A stretch of DNA of 14,618 bases from an uncultured Lacibacter sp. (GTDB lineage Bacteria; Bacteroidota; Bacteroidia; Chitinophagales; Chitinophagaceae): positions 1-14,618 of the forward strand of contig NZ_CAMLGT010000072.1 in the NCBI RefSeq assembly GCF_946479605.1, read 5' to 3'. Below are positions 6,676-13,153 of the stretch, piece by piece. The position numbers and the translations under genes are program-made. The first letter of the stretch is position 1, and each line of letters starts with the position of its first letter. Below the pieces are notes generated by a model. It was given only the letters and a program-made list of their open reading frames with translations. It searched no databases and was not told where the DNA came from.

Positions 6676-7020
6676 ATGGATGCAGCGAATGATATTTTTG
6701 TAAGATGGATGAACCTTGAACAGAAACTGGTACAGCGTTTTGGAAAAAAGCCTGATCTGGAAGCTATTCTTTTTTTGATAGGTGTACAGGAGTTTGGTGA
6801 ATTAAGAGATAAATACACCAAGGAGCAGAAGCAGGATCTGATGCATGTGGCTGTTTGTTCACTCCTTTCGCAAAGTGGTTATTTTGAATTTGACTACTTT
6901 GATAAAGATGGGTGGCCTCACTTCAAACAACTGAAAGCAATGCCCAGTATGAGCATGCCTGAGCAGGAAAACTTCATCAAAGACCACGTGTTGCTTTACT
7001 TTGAACAAACCGGATTGTAA
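6676..7020 (+). CDS. Conserved-looking helical protein of unknown function, 114 aa
   Basis: The product is a soluble, mostly helical protein without signal peptide or membrane segment. It contains KKPDLEAILFLIGVQEFGEL (residues 24-43), then KEQKQDLMHVAVCSLLSQSGYFE (49-71) and a WPHFKQLKAMP segment (80-90). The even spacing of hydrophobics in LEAILFLIGVQE and LMHVAVCSLLS suggests a small helical bundle. I recall similar unnamed proteins in Bacteroidota upstream of a peptidyl-prolyl isomerase, but I do not recognise a functional family. The start at 6676 is supported by the -7 element just upstream. It ends one base before the ATG of the cyclophilin gene, so the two should be cotranscribed and translationally coupled. 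Confidence 0.75.
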   Translation: MDAANDIFVRWMNLEQKLVQRFGKKPDLEAILFLIGVQEFGELRDKYTKEQKQDLMHVAVCSLLSQSGYFEFDYFDKDGWPHFKQLKAMPSMSMPEQENFIKDHVLLYFEQTGL

Positions 7021-7021
7021 T

Positions 7022-7684
7022 ATGAAAGCTGTTTTACTGCTTTTCCTTTTCAGCTGCTTTGTGCATACAACAGATGCCCGCAACCGAAAAGTAAAGATCA
7101 TTACCAGCAAGGGAACAATTGTTGTAAAACTCAGTGATAAAACGCCCAAGCACCGTGACAATTTTGTGAAGCTGGTAAAACAACGCTACTATAATGGCAT
7201 TCTTTTTCACCGTGTCATCAAACAGTTTATGATACAGGCTGGTGATGACTCCACAAAACATGCTGTTCCCGGTAAGCGATATGGCAGTGGCGGTTTAAGC
7301 AACAAGATCCCGGCAGAATTCGATACTTCTCTCTTTCATAAACGAGGGGTGTTAGCTGCAGCAAGGGATAACAACCCGGAAAAAGCAAGCAGCGGCAGTC
7401 ATTTTTATATTGTGCAGGGGAAAATACACAGTGATAGTTCACTGAACGATATTGAAGAAAAGCGATTGGGTGGACGAAAACTGCCACCTCATCACCGGGC
7501 TGCCTATAAAACAATTGGCGGAACACCGCATCTTGATCAGAATTATACTGTATTTGGTGAGGTAGTGAAAGGAATGGAAGTTGTGGATACGATTGCGCAG
7601 GCAGAGCGTGACCAATATGACCGGCCGAAAGAAGATATCCGTATTATTAAAATGAAACTGAAGAGGAAATTTTTATTTTTCTGA
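7022..7684 (+). CDS. Secreted cyclophilin-type peptidyl-prolyl cis-trans isomerase
   Basis: From the ATG at 7022 the product is 220 aa: a short signal peptide (MKAVLLLFLFSCFVHTTDA) and a cyclophilin domain (about 24-213). The active-site block is present as NGILFHRVIKQFMIQAGD (58-75), with catalytic R64, F69 and Q72. SSGSHFYI (123-130) replaces the usual SGSQFFI, so His sits where Gln is typical. NYTVFGEVVKGMEVVDTI (174-191) is the conserved end. An insert of about 30 residues (HSDSSLNDIEEKRLGGRKLP and onward, 136-165) before GGTPHLDQNYTVFG is a feature of many Bacteroidota periplasmic cyclophilins. The protein should catalyse prolyl isomerisation during folding in the periplasm. Signal peptidase I cleavage after TDA is likely; LFSC at 9-12 is a poor lipobox, so a lipoprotein is a lesser possibility. 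A TTG start at 7001 lies inside the previous gene and is unlikely. It lies one base behind the 6676 gene. Confidence 0.93.
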   Translation: MKAVLLLFLFSCFVHTTDARNRKVKIITSKGTIVVKLSDKTPKHRDNFVKLVKQRYYNGILFHRVIKQFMIQAGDDSTKHAVPGKRYGSGGLSNKIPAEFDTSLFHKRGVLAAARDNNPEKASSGSHFYIVQGKIHSDSSLNDIEEKRLGGRKLPPHHRAAYKTIGGTPHLDQNYTVFGEVVKGMEVVDTIAQAERDQYDRPKEDIRIIKMKLKRKFLFF

Positions 7685-7729
7685 TTGCTGGAAAACTATC
7701 AATTTAGCAGCGTTTAAAAACAACTACAC

Positions 7730-8107
7730 ATGAATTTTCCTGAGAATCTCCGCTACACCAAAGACCACGAATGGATAAGCCTTGAAGGCAATATTGCAAC
7801 AATTGGCATTACTGATTTTGCACAGCGTGAATTGGGCGACATTGTTTATGTTGATATCAATACAGTTGGCAAAGCCCTGAATGCAGAAGAAGTTTTTGGC
7901 ACAGTGGAAGCTGTAAAAACTGTAAGTGATTTGTTTTTACCTGTTGCCGGTACAATTAGTGAAGTAAACAGTGCATTGAACGATAGTCCTGAATCGGTAA
8001 ACAACGATCCGTATGGTGCGGGCTGGATGGTGAAAGTAACCGTAAACAATCCTGCTGATGTTGATGCATTAATGGATGCTGCTGCGTATGCTGCACTGGT
8101 AGCTTAA
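7730..8107 (+). CDS. gcvH: Glycine cleavage system H protein
   Basis: This 125-aa protein aligns with GcvH along its whole length: [20 protein letters not shown] (8-27) at the start, [17 protein letters not shown] (27-43), the lipoyl site [11 protein letters not shown] (57-67) with the lipoate-carrying lysine at K63, and [18 protein letters not shown] (86-103) near the end. The lipoylated arm shuttles the methylamine group between the P, T and L proteins of the glycine cleavage complex, in the cytoplasm. E60-A-V-K63 is the usual variant of the ESVKA motif. The start is ATG 7730, 45 bases after the cyclophilin stop, with no Shine-Dalgarno sequence. It overlaps the vanZ-like gene by one base (TAATG), so that gene is translated together with it. 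The other gcv genes are not in the window. Confidence 0.97.
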   Translation: MNFPENLRYTKDHEWISLEGNIATIGITDFAQRELGDIVYVDINTVGKALNAEEVFGTVEAVKTVSDLFLPVAGTISEVNSALNDSPESVNNDPYGAGWMVKVTVNNPADVDALMDAAAYAALVA

Positions 8108-8499
8108 TGAAAGAAAAACTTCAACAATACCTTACTACAAAATGGCCGGCCATCATTTGGTCGGTCATTATTTTTTTATTGCTGGTGATGCCTCCTGTTT
8201 CGCTCAATAAAGAAAAACAGATTGAAGTATCGGGGTTAGACAAAGTCACTCATTTTTTACTGTTTGGATTGTTGGTATACCTCTGGGGGTATTACCTGAA
8301 AACAACCATTACAGAATGGCAAAAGCTAAAGCGTAACCTTGTAATCATCACCATTGCTTCTACCTTTTATGGTATTGTAATGGAATATGTGCAGGATTGG
8401 GTGGGCCGTGATTTTGATGTATGGGATATGGTTGCTGATACTGCGGGCGCTGCAGCAGCTTTTATTGTATTAGTTCTGGAAAAAAGAAAGCCCCGGTAG
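8107..8499 (+). CDS. VanZ-like integral membrane protein
   Basis: This 130-aa protein has four predicted membrane helices (about 13-30, 47-64, 76-96, 107-124) and the VanZ family pattern: DKVTHFLLFGLL (45-56), YGIVMEYVQ (88-96) and DFDVWDMVADTAGA (102-115), with conserved D45, K46, H49, E93, D107 and D111. VanZ homologues sit in the membrane and have been linked to teicoplanin resistance in the original system; their general function is unknown and no resistance role is implied here. Its ATG overlaps the gcvH stop. I recall gcvH and vanZ-like genes side by side in other Bacteroidota. The last codons (KPR and the stop) fall inside the first copy of the hairpin repeat at 8490, so the repeat has supplied or fixed this C-terminus. 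Confidence 0.87.
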   Translation: MKEKLQQYLTTKWPAIIWSVIIFLLLVMPPVSLNKEKQIEVSGLDKVTHFLLFGLLVYLWGYYLKTTITEWQKLKRNLVIITIASTFYGIVMEYVQDWVGRDFDVWDMVADTAGAAAAFIVLVLEKRKPR

Positions 8500-8539
8500 A
8501 AACCGGGGCCGAAACCAAAACTAACTGCTTATGAGAAAA
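8490..8539 (+). repeat. Hairpin/leader repeat, copy 1
   Basis: A perfect 8-bp stem GCCCCGGT (8490-8497) with ACCGGGGC (8502-8509) and loop AGAA is followed by a 27-base stretch (8513-8539) that is identical in copy 2 and ends in ATGAGAAAA. No T run follows on the plus strand, so it is not a plus-strand terminator. On the minus strand the stem is followed by TTTCTTTTTT (8489-8480), which looks like an intrinsic terminator directed into the 3' end of the vanZ-like gene. The frame from the ATG at 8530 stops after four codons (MRKI). The stem contains the vanZ-like stop codon. Confidence 0.8.
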
Positions 8540-8638
8540 ATTTAAATTCAAATTTGTTACACAAAGTTCGGTCAATCCCTCTCTCCAAACTGTCACCTAC
8601 TTGTTAATATTTCCTGAACGTTTTAGTTTTTTAAAACT

Positions 8639-8690
8639 GGTCCCGGTAGAAACCGGGACCGTTAACCAAAACTAACTGCTTATGAGAAAA
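8639..8690 (+). repeat. Hairpin/leader repeat, copy 2
   Basis: A perfect 9-bp stem GGTCCCGGT (8639-8647) with ACCGGGACC (8652-8660) and the same AGAA loop is followed by the same 27 bases as copy 1 (8664-8690), again ending in ATGAGAAAA. Compared with copy 1 the second stem pair is T-A instead of C-G, changed on both arms. It is about 150 bases from copy 1 in the same orientation. On the minus strand the stem is followed by AGTTTTAAAAAACT, a weaker T-rich tract. Confidence 0.8.
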
Positions 8691-8720
8691 TTGACTGCTT
8701 TTAAGAACTTTCATATTTAA
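8682..8720 (+). other. Possible 12-codon mini-ORF after repeat copy 2
   Basis: The conserved ATG of copy 2 opens the frame MRKLTAFKNFHI followed by TAA. It is too short to call a gene. It may be a leader peptide, the stump of a lost gene whose 5' end the repeat represents, or chance. No Shine-Dalgarno sequence precedes it, as elsewhere in the window. Confidence 0.2.
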
Positions 8721-8867
8721 GACGCTAAATGCATTCCAAAGTTTGTTTTATGTGTGTTAAAAAAACCTAAAAGCATTTTTACTGTCTTTACTCTACTATT
8801 TCTAAAACCATGCCAATTGAAAAACTGCATGCTCTTTACAGATCTTAAACATCTATAAAGCAATTGT

Positions 8868-9452
8868 TTAGCGACCGAATAACCCTTTTACCAAGTCCAT
8901 CATTCCGCCGCCGCCCTGTTGCTGTTGTTCCGTTGCTCCTCCTTTTACCATGCTGATGATATCATTCAAATCAGTATCACCGTCACCATCTCGATCTAAC
9001 CCACCTTGTGAAAACCTGCCAAGTATTCCCTGCAGGTCAAGACCGTTTGTACGACCACCAGTGAGTTGGCTGAAAATTCCTTGCAGGTCAAACCCATTAT
9101 CCGAAGGGTCATTGGTTCTTGAAATAAACTTATTTAATACACCCGGCAGTAAATTGTTAACCACATTTCCGGCCTGTCCCTGGTTGAGGTTAAACTTTTC
9201 CATAAGCGATTGAACGGCATTACCCGACAACTGGCCGGCTAATGGGTTATTTTGAATATCGCCACCACGGCCGCCCAATAAACTAAGCACATCATTAAAC
9301 TGTCCGGCAGCAAGTGCCTGTTGTAACCCACCCGCAATATTATTAGTTACATCTGCCACTGCTTCATCATTACGCTCATTTGGAATATCAGGATTGTCAA
9401 TAATGGATGGACCTGCTTGTTCCTTTACTAAATTGAATAGTTGATCTAACAT
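8868..9452 (-). CDS. DUF937/YidB-like protein with an EF-hand-like calcium loop
   Basis: This 194-aa protein has no signal peptide. Its N-terminal part (MLDQLFNLVKEQAG, GGLQQALAAGQFNDVLSLLGG, NPLAGQLSGNAVQSLMEKFNL, VVNNLLPGVLNKFISRTNDP, together residues 1-116) resembles DUF937/YidB-type proteins, small helical proteins rich in Gly, Asn and Leu. Then come two imperfect copies of DLQGI(F/L) (122-127 and 139-144) and a DxDxDG calcium-loop motif: D153, D155, D157, G158 and D164 in DRDGDGDTDLNDI, with Asp instead of Glu at loop position 12. A QQQQGGGG linker (176-183) and a short helix MMDLVKGLFGR close the protein. The family's function is unknown to me; calcium binding is inferred from the loop. 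The ATG at 9452 is preceded by a candidate promoter at 9479-9508. No clear terminator lies directly after its stop; repeat copies further on could serve. Confidence 0.72.
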   Translation of the reverse strand: MLDQLFNLVKEQAGPSIIDNPDIPNERNDEAVADVTNNIAGGLQQALAAGQFNDVLSLLGGRGGDIQNNPLAGQLSGNAVQSLMEKFNLNQGQAGNVVNNLLPGVLNKFISRTNDPSDNGFDLQGIFSQLTGGRTNGLDLQGILGRFSQGGLDRDGDGDTDLNDIISMVKGGATEQQQQGGGGMMDLVKGLFGR

Positions 9453-9478
9453 AGTTGTCTTTTTTTTAGATGGACAAT

Positions 9479-9508
9479 CAAATTACATGAAAAGAATTTC
9501 GAATGCAA
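9479..9508 (-). promoter_or_regulatory. Candidate promoter for the DUF937-like gene
   Basis: On the minus strand, TTG (9508-9506) is followed after 20 bases by TAATTTG (9485-9479). This is one base short of the TAnnTTTG consensus but has the right -33 spacing. The start point would be near 9474, about 22 bases before the ATG at 9452. Confidence 0.4.
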
Positions 9509-9545
9509 GTGAATGCAATGATTTCTTTGTTGTATTTCGTGTTTG

Positions 9546-9577
9546 AAAAGAAAAAAAGCCCGGATCATCTCCGGGCT
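9546..9577 (-). terminator. Intrinsic terminator of the metzincin lipoprotein gene
   Basis: The 8-bp stem AGCCCGGA (9557-9564) with TCCGGGCT (9570-9577) and loop TCATC is followed on the minus strand by a T-rich tract, TTTTTTT then C then TTTT (9557 down to 9546). It lies 24 bases past the stop codon of the gene ending at 9602, so it should end that transcript. Confidence 0.88.
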
Positions 9578-9601
9578 GTTATATAAGAAACAACAAACTA
9601 A

Positions 9602-10531
9602 TTATCGAACTTTATTGGCGATGATCCTTGCATCATCCTGCATTGTGTTACAGCCTGAATAGGAAGTACCAACCCACCATTTGCCCACAGGCTGATAATA
9701 AGATACACCCATGATTGGTGCTTCACCATTACCACCGGGATTATAATCGGCCACGAAATTGCAATTAGCATCATACTTTGTCTGGTGGTTTAACCCCAGT
9801 GTATGTCCTGCTTCATGCGATGTTGCTTCCCAATTATATTTCTGGTTGTAACCAAGTGCTTTTGAAAACACAAAAGCAGGCACGTCCATTCCCCAACCAA
9901 TGCTGTTTACATAAGCCACACCACCTGCAGCACCATACCAGGAATGGTTTTCTGTTATGATCACACGCTGACGTTTGGCACTGTTTGCAGAAAAGTATAC
10001 AGTTGAATCTGTAGTTACAGTAATTGTTGGGAAAACAGCATAGTCGTTCTTTACTTCAGCTAATATGTTTGCAATTTCTGTTGCAGAAAAACCTGAAGGT
10101 GTGCAGTAAAAACTATTACCACCATTCCAATATGGAGTGCTTACCGTTTGGCCATCAAAATCAAGAAAAATTACCCATGAAGAAGTGGAAACGGGTGTTG
10201 TAGGGTTTGTTGTGATGGTCTTTGTATCGCAGGCATCGCCAATGCCATCTTTATTTGAATCGAGCTGATCAGGATTGTAAGTTGTTGGGCAATTATCTAC
10301 TGCATCAACTACACCATCTTTATCACGGTCTCTTCCTCGTGCGGTAAAATTATTTTCGAACAATTGTCCACGGCTGATTACATTATAATTTCCTTTCAGA
10401 AAATCGCAGGCCTCTGGCTTGACCTTGGATGGTTGTTGAAATTCAACTGTTGTTTCGGGTTGAAGATTGTCGCTTTTTTGACAAGCAGCTGCAAGCGTAA
10501 GCAGCATCGCATAGAAAAGTACCCTTTTCAT
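9602..10531 (-). CDS. Lipoprotein metzincin-type zinc metalloprotease with thrombospondin type 3 calcium repeat
   Basis: This 309-aa protein starts with a lipoprotein signal ([17 protein letters not shown], lipobox LAAAC with the cysteine at 17). Residues 67-102 form thrombospondin type 3 calcium-binding repeats ([15 protein letters not shown], then [12 protein letters not shown]). The catalytic part (about 117-309) carries the metzincin zinc motif [11 protein letters not shown] (239-249: zinc ligands H239, H243, H249, general base E240) and a likely Met-turn methionine at M274 (IMGVSY). The product should be a lipid-anchored, cell-surface or periplasmic endopeptidase stabilised by calcium. 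The substrate is unknown; the sequence gives no propeptide cysteine switch that I can identify. It has its own terminator at 9546-9577. Upstream, 10532-10841 contains no recognisable TAnnTTTG promoter. Not obviously linked in function to either neighbour. Confidence 0.88.
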   Translation of the reverse strand: MKRVLFYAMLLTLAAACQKSDNLQPETTVEFQQPSKVKPEACDFLKGNYNVISRGQLFENNFTARGRDRDKDGVVDAVDNCPTTYNPDQLDSNKDGIGDACDTKTITTNPTTPVSTSSWVIFLDFDGQTVSTPYWNGGNSFYCTPSGFSATEIANILAEVKNDYAVFPTITVTTDSTVYFSANSAKRQRVIITENHSWYGAAGGVAYVNSIGWGMDVPAFVFSKALGYNQKYNWEATSHEAGHTLGLNHQTKYDANCNFVADYNPGGNGEAPIMGVSYYQPVGKWWVGTSYSGCNTMQDDARIIANKVR

Positions 10532-10841
10532 AGTTACTGGATTTATTGGATTTTAATTTGTTTCCTTTATTTCATTTCTCCCTTTAGCTGTTCCTAAGCT
10601 GACAGAAGCTGGCTACCTGAAAGAAAATAAAATGCCGGAAATGGTTTTTTGTTTTGTATCTGGCCAAAACAGCGCACATTATGTCTTCTGCGAATGCTTT
10701 CTTCTTTATTACTGCATGAAACGTTCAATTGAACTGCTTTACCAGACACAGTGTAAAGAAACATCATGTTCTTCATCCGCATTATCGGATAAAGCATGAA
10801 TGAAATGTAGTGTGAGATTGATACCCCTTTAGGGTTTCCTA
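10532..10841. other. Non-coding gap between prfA and the metzincin gene
   Basis: This 310-base gap lies downstream of prfA and upstream of the metzincin gene, both on the minus strand. A short stem ACCC/GGGT lies near 10823-10836 but has no T run on the minus strand, so it is a poor prfA terminator. A 67-codon minus-strand frame (10594-10797) has no recognisable features. I see no repeat, RNA gene or consensus promoter. Confidence 0.5.
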
Positions 10842-11903
10842 TTACTGCAGGGTTAGTTTTTCCGCATTTTCTGCAAACTGCAGTGCATCAATCAGTTCTT
10901 CAATTTCACCGTTAAGCACTGCATCAAGATTATATAATGTAAGGCCAATACGATGATCCGTTACACGGCCTTGCGGGAAATTATATGTTCTGATCTTGGC
11001 ACTTCTGTCGCCGGTACTTACCAAGCTCTTACGCTGCCGGGCAATTTCTTCTTCCTGTTTCCGCACCTGTTCTTCGTACAAACGGGTACGCAGCATCTGC
11101 ATGGCTTTTTCACGGTTGGCCAGCTGTGTACGTTCGGTTTGGCAAATAACCACTGTTCCTGTTGGAACATGGGTAAGCATTACTTTGGTTTCAACCTTAT
11201 TTACGTTTTGTCCACCGGCGCCGCCACTACGGGCAGTTTCCATCTTTACATCACTTTCTCTTAACTCAAAATCGATTTCCTCTGCTTCCGGCATAACGGC
11301 AACGGTTGCGGCACTGGTATGTACACGGCCGCTGGTTTCTGTAGCAGGTACACGTTGTACACGATGCACACCACTTTCAAATTTCAAAATACCGTACACA
11401 TCATCACCTGTAACCTCAAGCTGCACTTCCTTATAACCACCAACAGTTCCTTCGTTTTCGCTGAGTACAGCAGTTTTCCAGCCCCTGCGTTCGCAATATT
11501 TAATGTACATACGTAACAGATCGCCTGCAAACAAACTGGCTTCATCGCCACCGGTACCTGCACGAATTTCAAGGATGGCATTTTTATCATCCTGCGGATC
11601 TTTTGGTATCAACAATTGGCGGATATGCTTTTCTAATTCATCTTTTTTTTCTTCAAGTGAAGGCAGTTCTTCCTTCGCCATTTCACGCAACTCTTCATCA
11701 TTGCCATTCAGTGCTTCTTTATAGCCTTGTACATCGTTCAGCACCCCAAGATATTCCTTACGGGCCTGCACCACTTTTTCAAGACTGCGGTATTCCTTAC
11801 TCAACGCCGAAAACTGTTTGTTGTTGGCAACAATTTCGGGATTGGTCAATGCCACACCCACTTCATCAAACCTTGCCTGTATTGCTTCTAATTTATCCAG
11901 CAT
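10842..11903 (-). CDS. prfA: Peptide chain release factor 1
   Basis: This 353-aa protein is a full-length class I release factor. The GGQ motif at residues 230-232 ([16 protein letters not shown]) triggers peptidyl-tRNA hydrolysis, and the codon-recognition motif is PAT at 186-188 ([14 protein letters not shown]), the P-x-T form of RF1 (UAA/UAG), not the SPF of RF2. It lacks the RF2 type of programmed frameshift. The N-terminal helical domain (1-100) and the conserved [20 protein letters not shown] block (114-133) are intact. The start is ATG 11903. It is divergent from the amidohydrolase gene; a minus-strand -7 element TAAATTTG (11960-11953) would start its mRNA near 11948 with a leader of about 45 bases. 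Confidence 0.97.
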   Translation of the reverse strand: MLDKLEAIQARFDEVGVALTNPEIVANNKQFSALSKEYRSLEKVVQARKEYLGVLNDVQGYKEALNGNDEELREMAKEELPSLEEKKDELEKHIRQLLIPKDPQDDKNAILEIRAGTGGDEASLFAGDLLRMYIKYCERRGWKTAVLSENEGTVGGYKEVQLEVTGDDVYGILKFESGVHRVQRVPATETSGRVHTSAATVAVMPEAEEIDFELRESDVKMETARSGGAGGQNVNKVETKVMLTHVPTGTVVICQTERTQLANREKAMQMLRTRLYEEQVRKQEEEIARQRKSLVSTGDRSAKIRTYNFPQGRVTDHRIGLTLYNLDAVLNGEIEELIDALQFAENAEKLTLQ

Positions 11904-11938
11904 AAATGATCGTACTTCTGAAAGGGAATTGTTTCACC

Positions 11939-11961
11939 TTAAATTTGAGCGGCAAATTTAA
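11939..11961. promoter_or_regulatory. Inverted repeat forming two facing -7 elements (prfA and amidohydrolase promoters)
   Basis: The arms TTAAATTTG (11939-11947) and CAAATTTAA (11953-11961) are perfect inverted repeats separated by AGCGG. Each arm contains TAAATTTG, an exact TAnnTTTG -7 element: 11940-11947 for the plus strand, 11960-11953 for the minus strand. The plus element has TTCTG (11916-11920) 19 bases upstream as a possible -33 box; for the minus element TTG (11979-11977) is a weak candidate. Predicted starts fall near 11952 (plus) and 11948 (minus), so the two polymerase sites overlap. Confidence 0.6.
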
Positions 11962-11973
11962 ATGAATTAATGC

Positions 11974-13128
11974 ATGCAATACAGGAAATTCAAGGCTGGG
12001 CAATTGTTTGATGGGTACCGGCTCCGCACCGATGACGAAGTATTGATCACCGATGAAAGCGGCACGGTGCAAGACATTGTACAAACAGCCGATGCCGGTG
12101 AGGATGTGCAGTTGCTCGAAGGAGTTTTATCGCCAGGGTTGATCAATGCACATTGTCATCTGGAATTAAGCCATCTGAAAAATGTTATTCCACCACATAC
12201 GGGTTTAGTTGATTTCCTGTGTTCCGTTGTTACAAAGCGTGGATTTGCAAAAGAAGTGATTGATGCGGCGATTGAAGCAGCGGAAGAAGAAATGTTCAGC
12301 AACGGCATTGTGGCCGTGGGTGATATTGGTAATACCGCCGATACTGCAGTTGTAAAAAACAGGAGCCGCATCCGTTGGCAGAATTTTGTAGAAGTGCTTG
12401 GTTTTTATGATGCAAAGGCTGAAGAGAATATAAAACAATACGAAGCAGTGGCCAATCGATTAAAAACGACGCACCGTACTTCACTTGTACCACATGCACC
12501 GTATAGCATTTCAACAAAAACATTTCAGCTGATCAATGATGCAACGCAAGGACAAATTATTTCCATACACAACCAGGAAACAGCTGCGGAAGATGAATTG
12601 TATAAAACAGGTAACGGCGAATTTTTAAAGCTGTTCAGGATATTTGGTATCGACTCATCTCCATTTCCTGTAACAGGCAAAAGCAGTATACGTTCTTATC
12701 TTCCCTATTTTAATAATGGCCAAACCATTTTACTTGTGCATAATACGTTTATGCCGGAAGAAGATATTATTTGGGCAAACGATTATGCTGCAAACAATGG
12801 ATTACAACTTGTGTACTGTTTATGCCCCAATGCTAACCTGTATATTGAAAACAAACTGCCGCCGGTTCATTTGTTTCAGCAACATCATTGCACACTTGTA
12901 TTGGGCACCGACAGTTACAGCAGCAACTGGCAATTGAGTATTGCAAAAGAAATACAGGTGCTGCTGCAACATACTACTGCAACAACTGAGCAGGTATTGC
13001 AAATGGCTACGATCAATGCCGCCAACGCATTGCAATGGGAAAACGATTTGGGAAGTTTTGAAAAAGGTAAGCAACCGGGTATAGTGCTGCTTGCAAATGA
13101 TTTCAGTAGTTCAAAAAGAATTTTGTAA
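11974..13128 (+). CDS. Amidohydrolase-superfamily deaminase-like protein
   Basis: This 384-aa protein has the fold and ligands of the chlorohydrolase/deaminase branch of the amidohydrolase superfamily: HxH at H60/H62 in SPGLINAHCHLELSHL (53-68), HAPYS (174-178), H199 with E202 in HNQE, HNT at 256-258, and the metal aspartate D313 in LGTDSYSSNW. One metal ion is expected. Enzymes of this branch deaminate or hydrolyse purine- or pyrimidine-like rings; related groups include guanine deaminase, SsnA and aminodeoxyfutalosine deaminase of the futalosine menaquinone route. The HCHLELS wording makes the last a possibility, but I cannot choose, and no menaquinone gene is in the window. The start ATG 11974 lies about 22 bases after the predicted start point. 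It is convergent with recO, 25 bases apart, with no terminator hairpin that I can see. Confidence 0.85.
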   Translation: MQYRKFKAGQLFDGYRLRTDDEVLITDESGTVQDIVQTADAGEDVQLLEGVLSPGLINAHCHLELSHLKNVIPPHTGLVDFLCSVVTKRGFAKEVIDAAIEAAEEEMFSNGIVAVGDIGNTADTAVVKNRSRIRWQNFVEVLGFYDAKAEENIKQYEAVANRLKTTHRTSLVPHAPYSISTKTFQLINDATQGQIISIHNQETAAEDELYKTGNGEFLKLFRIFGIDSSPFPVTGKSSIRSYLPYFNNGQTILLVHNTFMPEEDIIWANDYAANNGLQLVYCLCPNANLYIENKLPPVHLFQQHHCTLVLGTDSYSSNWQLSIAKEIQVLLQHTTATTEQVLQMATINAANALQWENDLGSFEKGKQPGIVLLANDFSSSKRIL

Positions 13129-13153
13129 GAACTATAAACTATTATTCACTTCA

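Larger units (their letters stand above)
8500..8867. other. Gene-poor convergent gap carrying two hairpin repeats
   Basis: This gap lies between two convergent genes. Apart from the two hairpin/leader copies I see a short AT-rich hairpin AGTTTT/AAAACT (8625-8638), the palindrome CAAATTTG (8554-8561 region), and no ORF of credible length. From 8721 to 8867 I see no feature that I can support. Confidence 0.6.

Noticed and set aside
6450..6821. Minus-strand 123-codon frame across the moxR/6676 divergent gap
   Set aside because: It overlaps the start of both real genes and has no family features; the promoter element at 6663 reads the other way.
8490..8690. CRISPR-like array
   Set aside because: Only two units about 150 bases apart, with unequal flanks and no further repeats or cas genes; better described as a duplicated hairpin element.
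9557..9577. Third copy of the hairpin repeat
   Set aside because: The stem is similar in GC content, but the loop (TCATC) differs and the 27-base block is absent; it is an ordinary terminator for the metzincin gene.
10594..10797. Minus-strand 67-codon frame in the gap between the metzincin gene and prfA
   Set aside because: No recognisable motif, signal peptide, promoter or family resemblance; composition fits a chance frame.
10823..10836. Terminator for prfA
   Set aside because: The ACCC/GGGT stem is only 4 bp and no T run follows on the minus strand.
10996..11436. Plus-strand 146-codon frame, Ser/Thr/Cys rich
   Set aside because: Entirely antisense to the conserved core of prfA including the GGQ region; a shadow frame.
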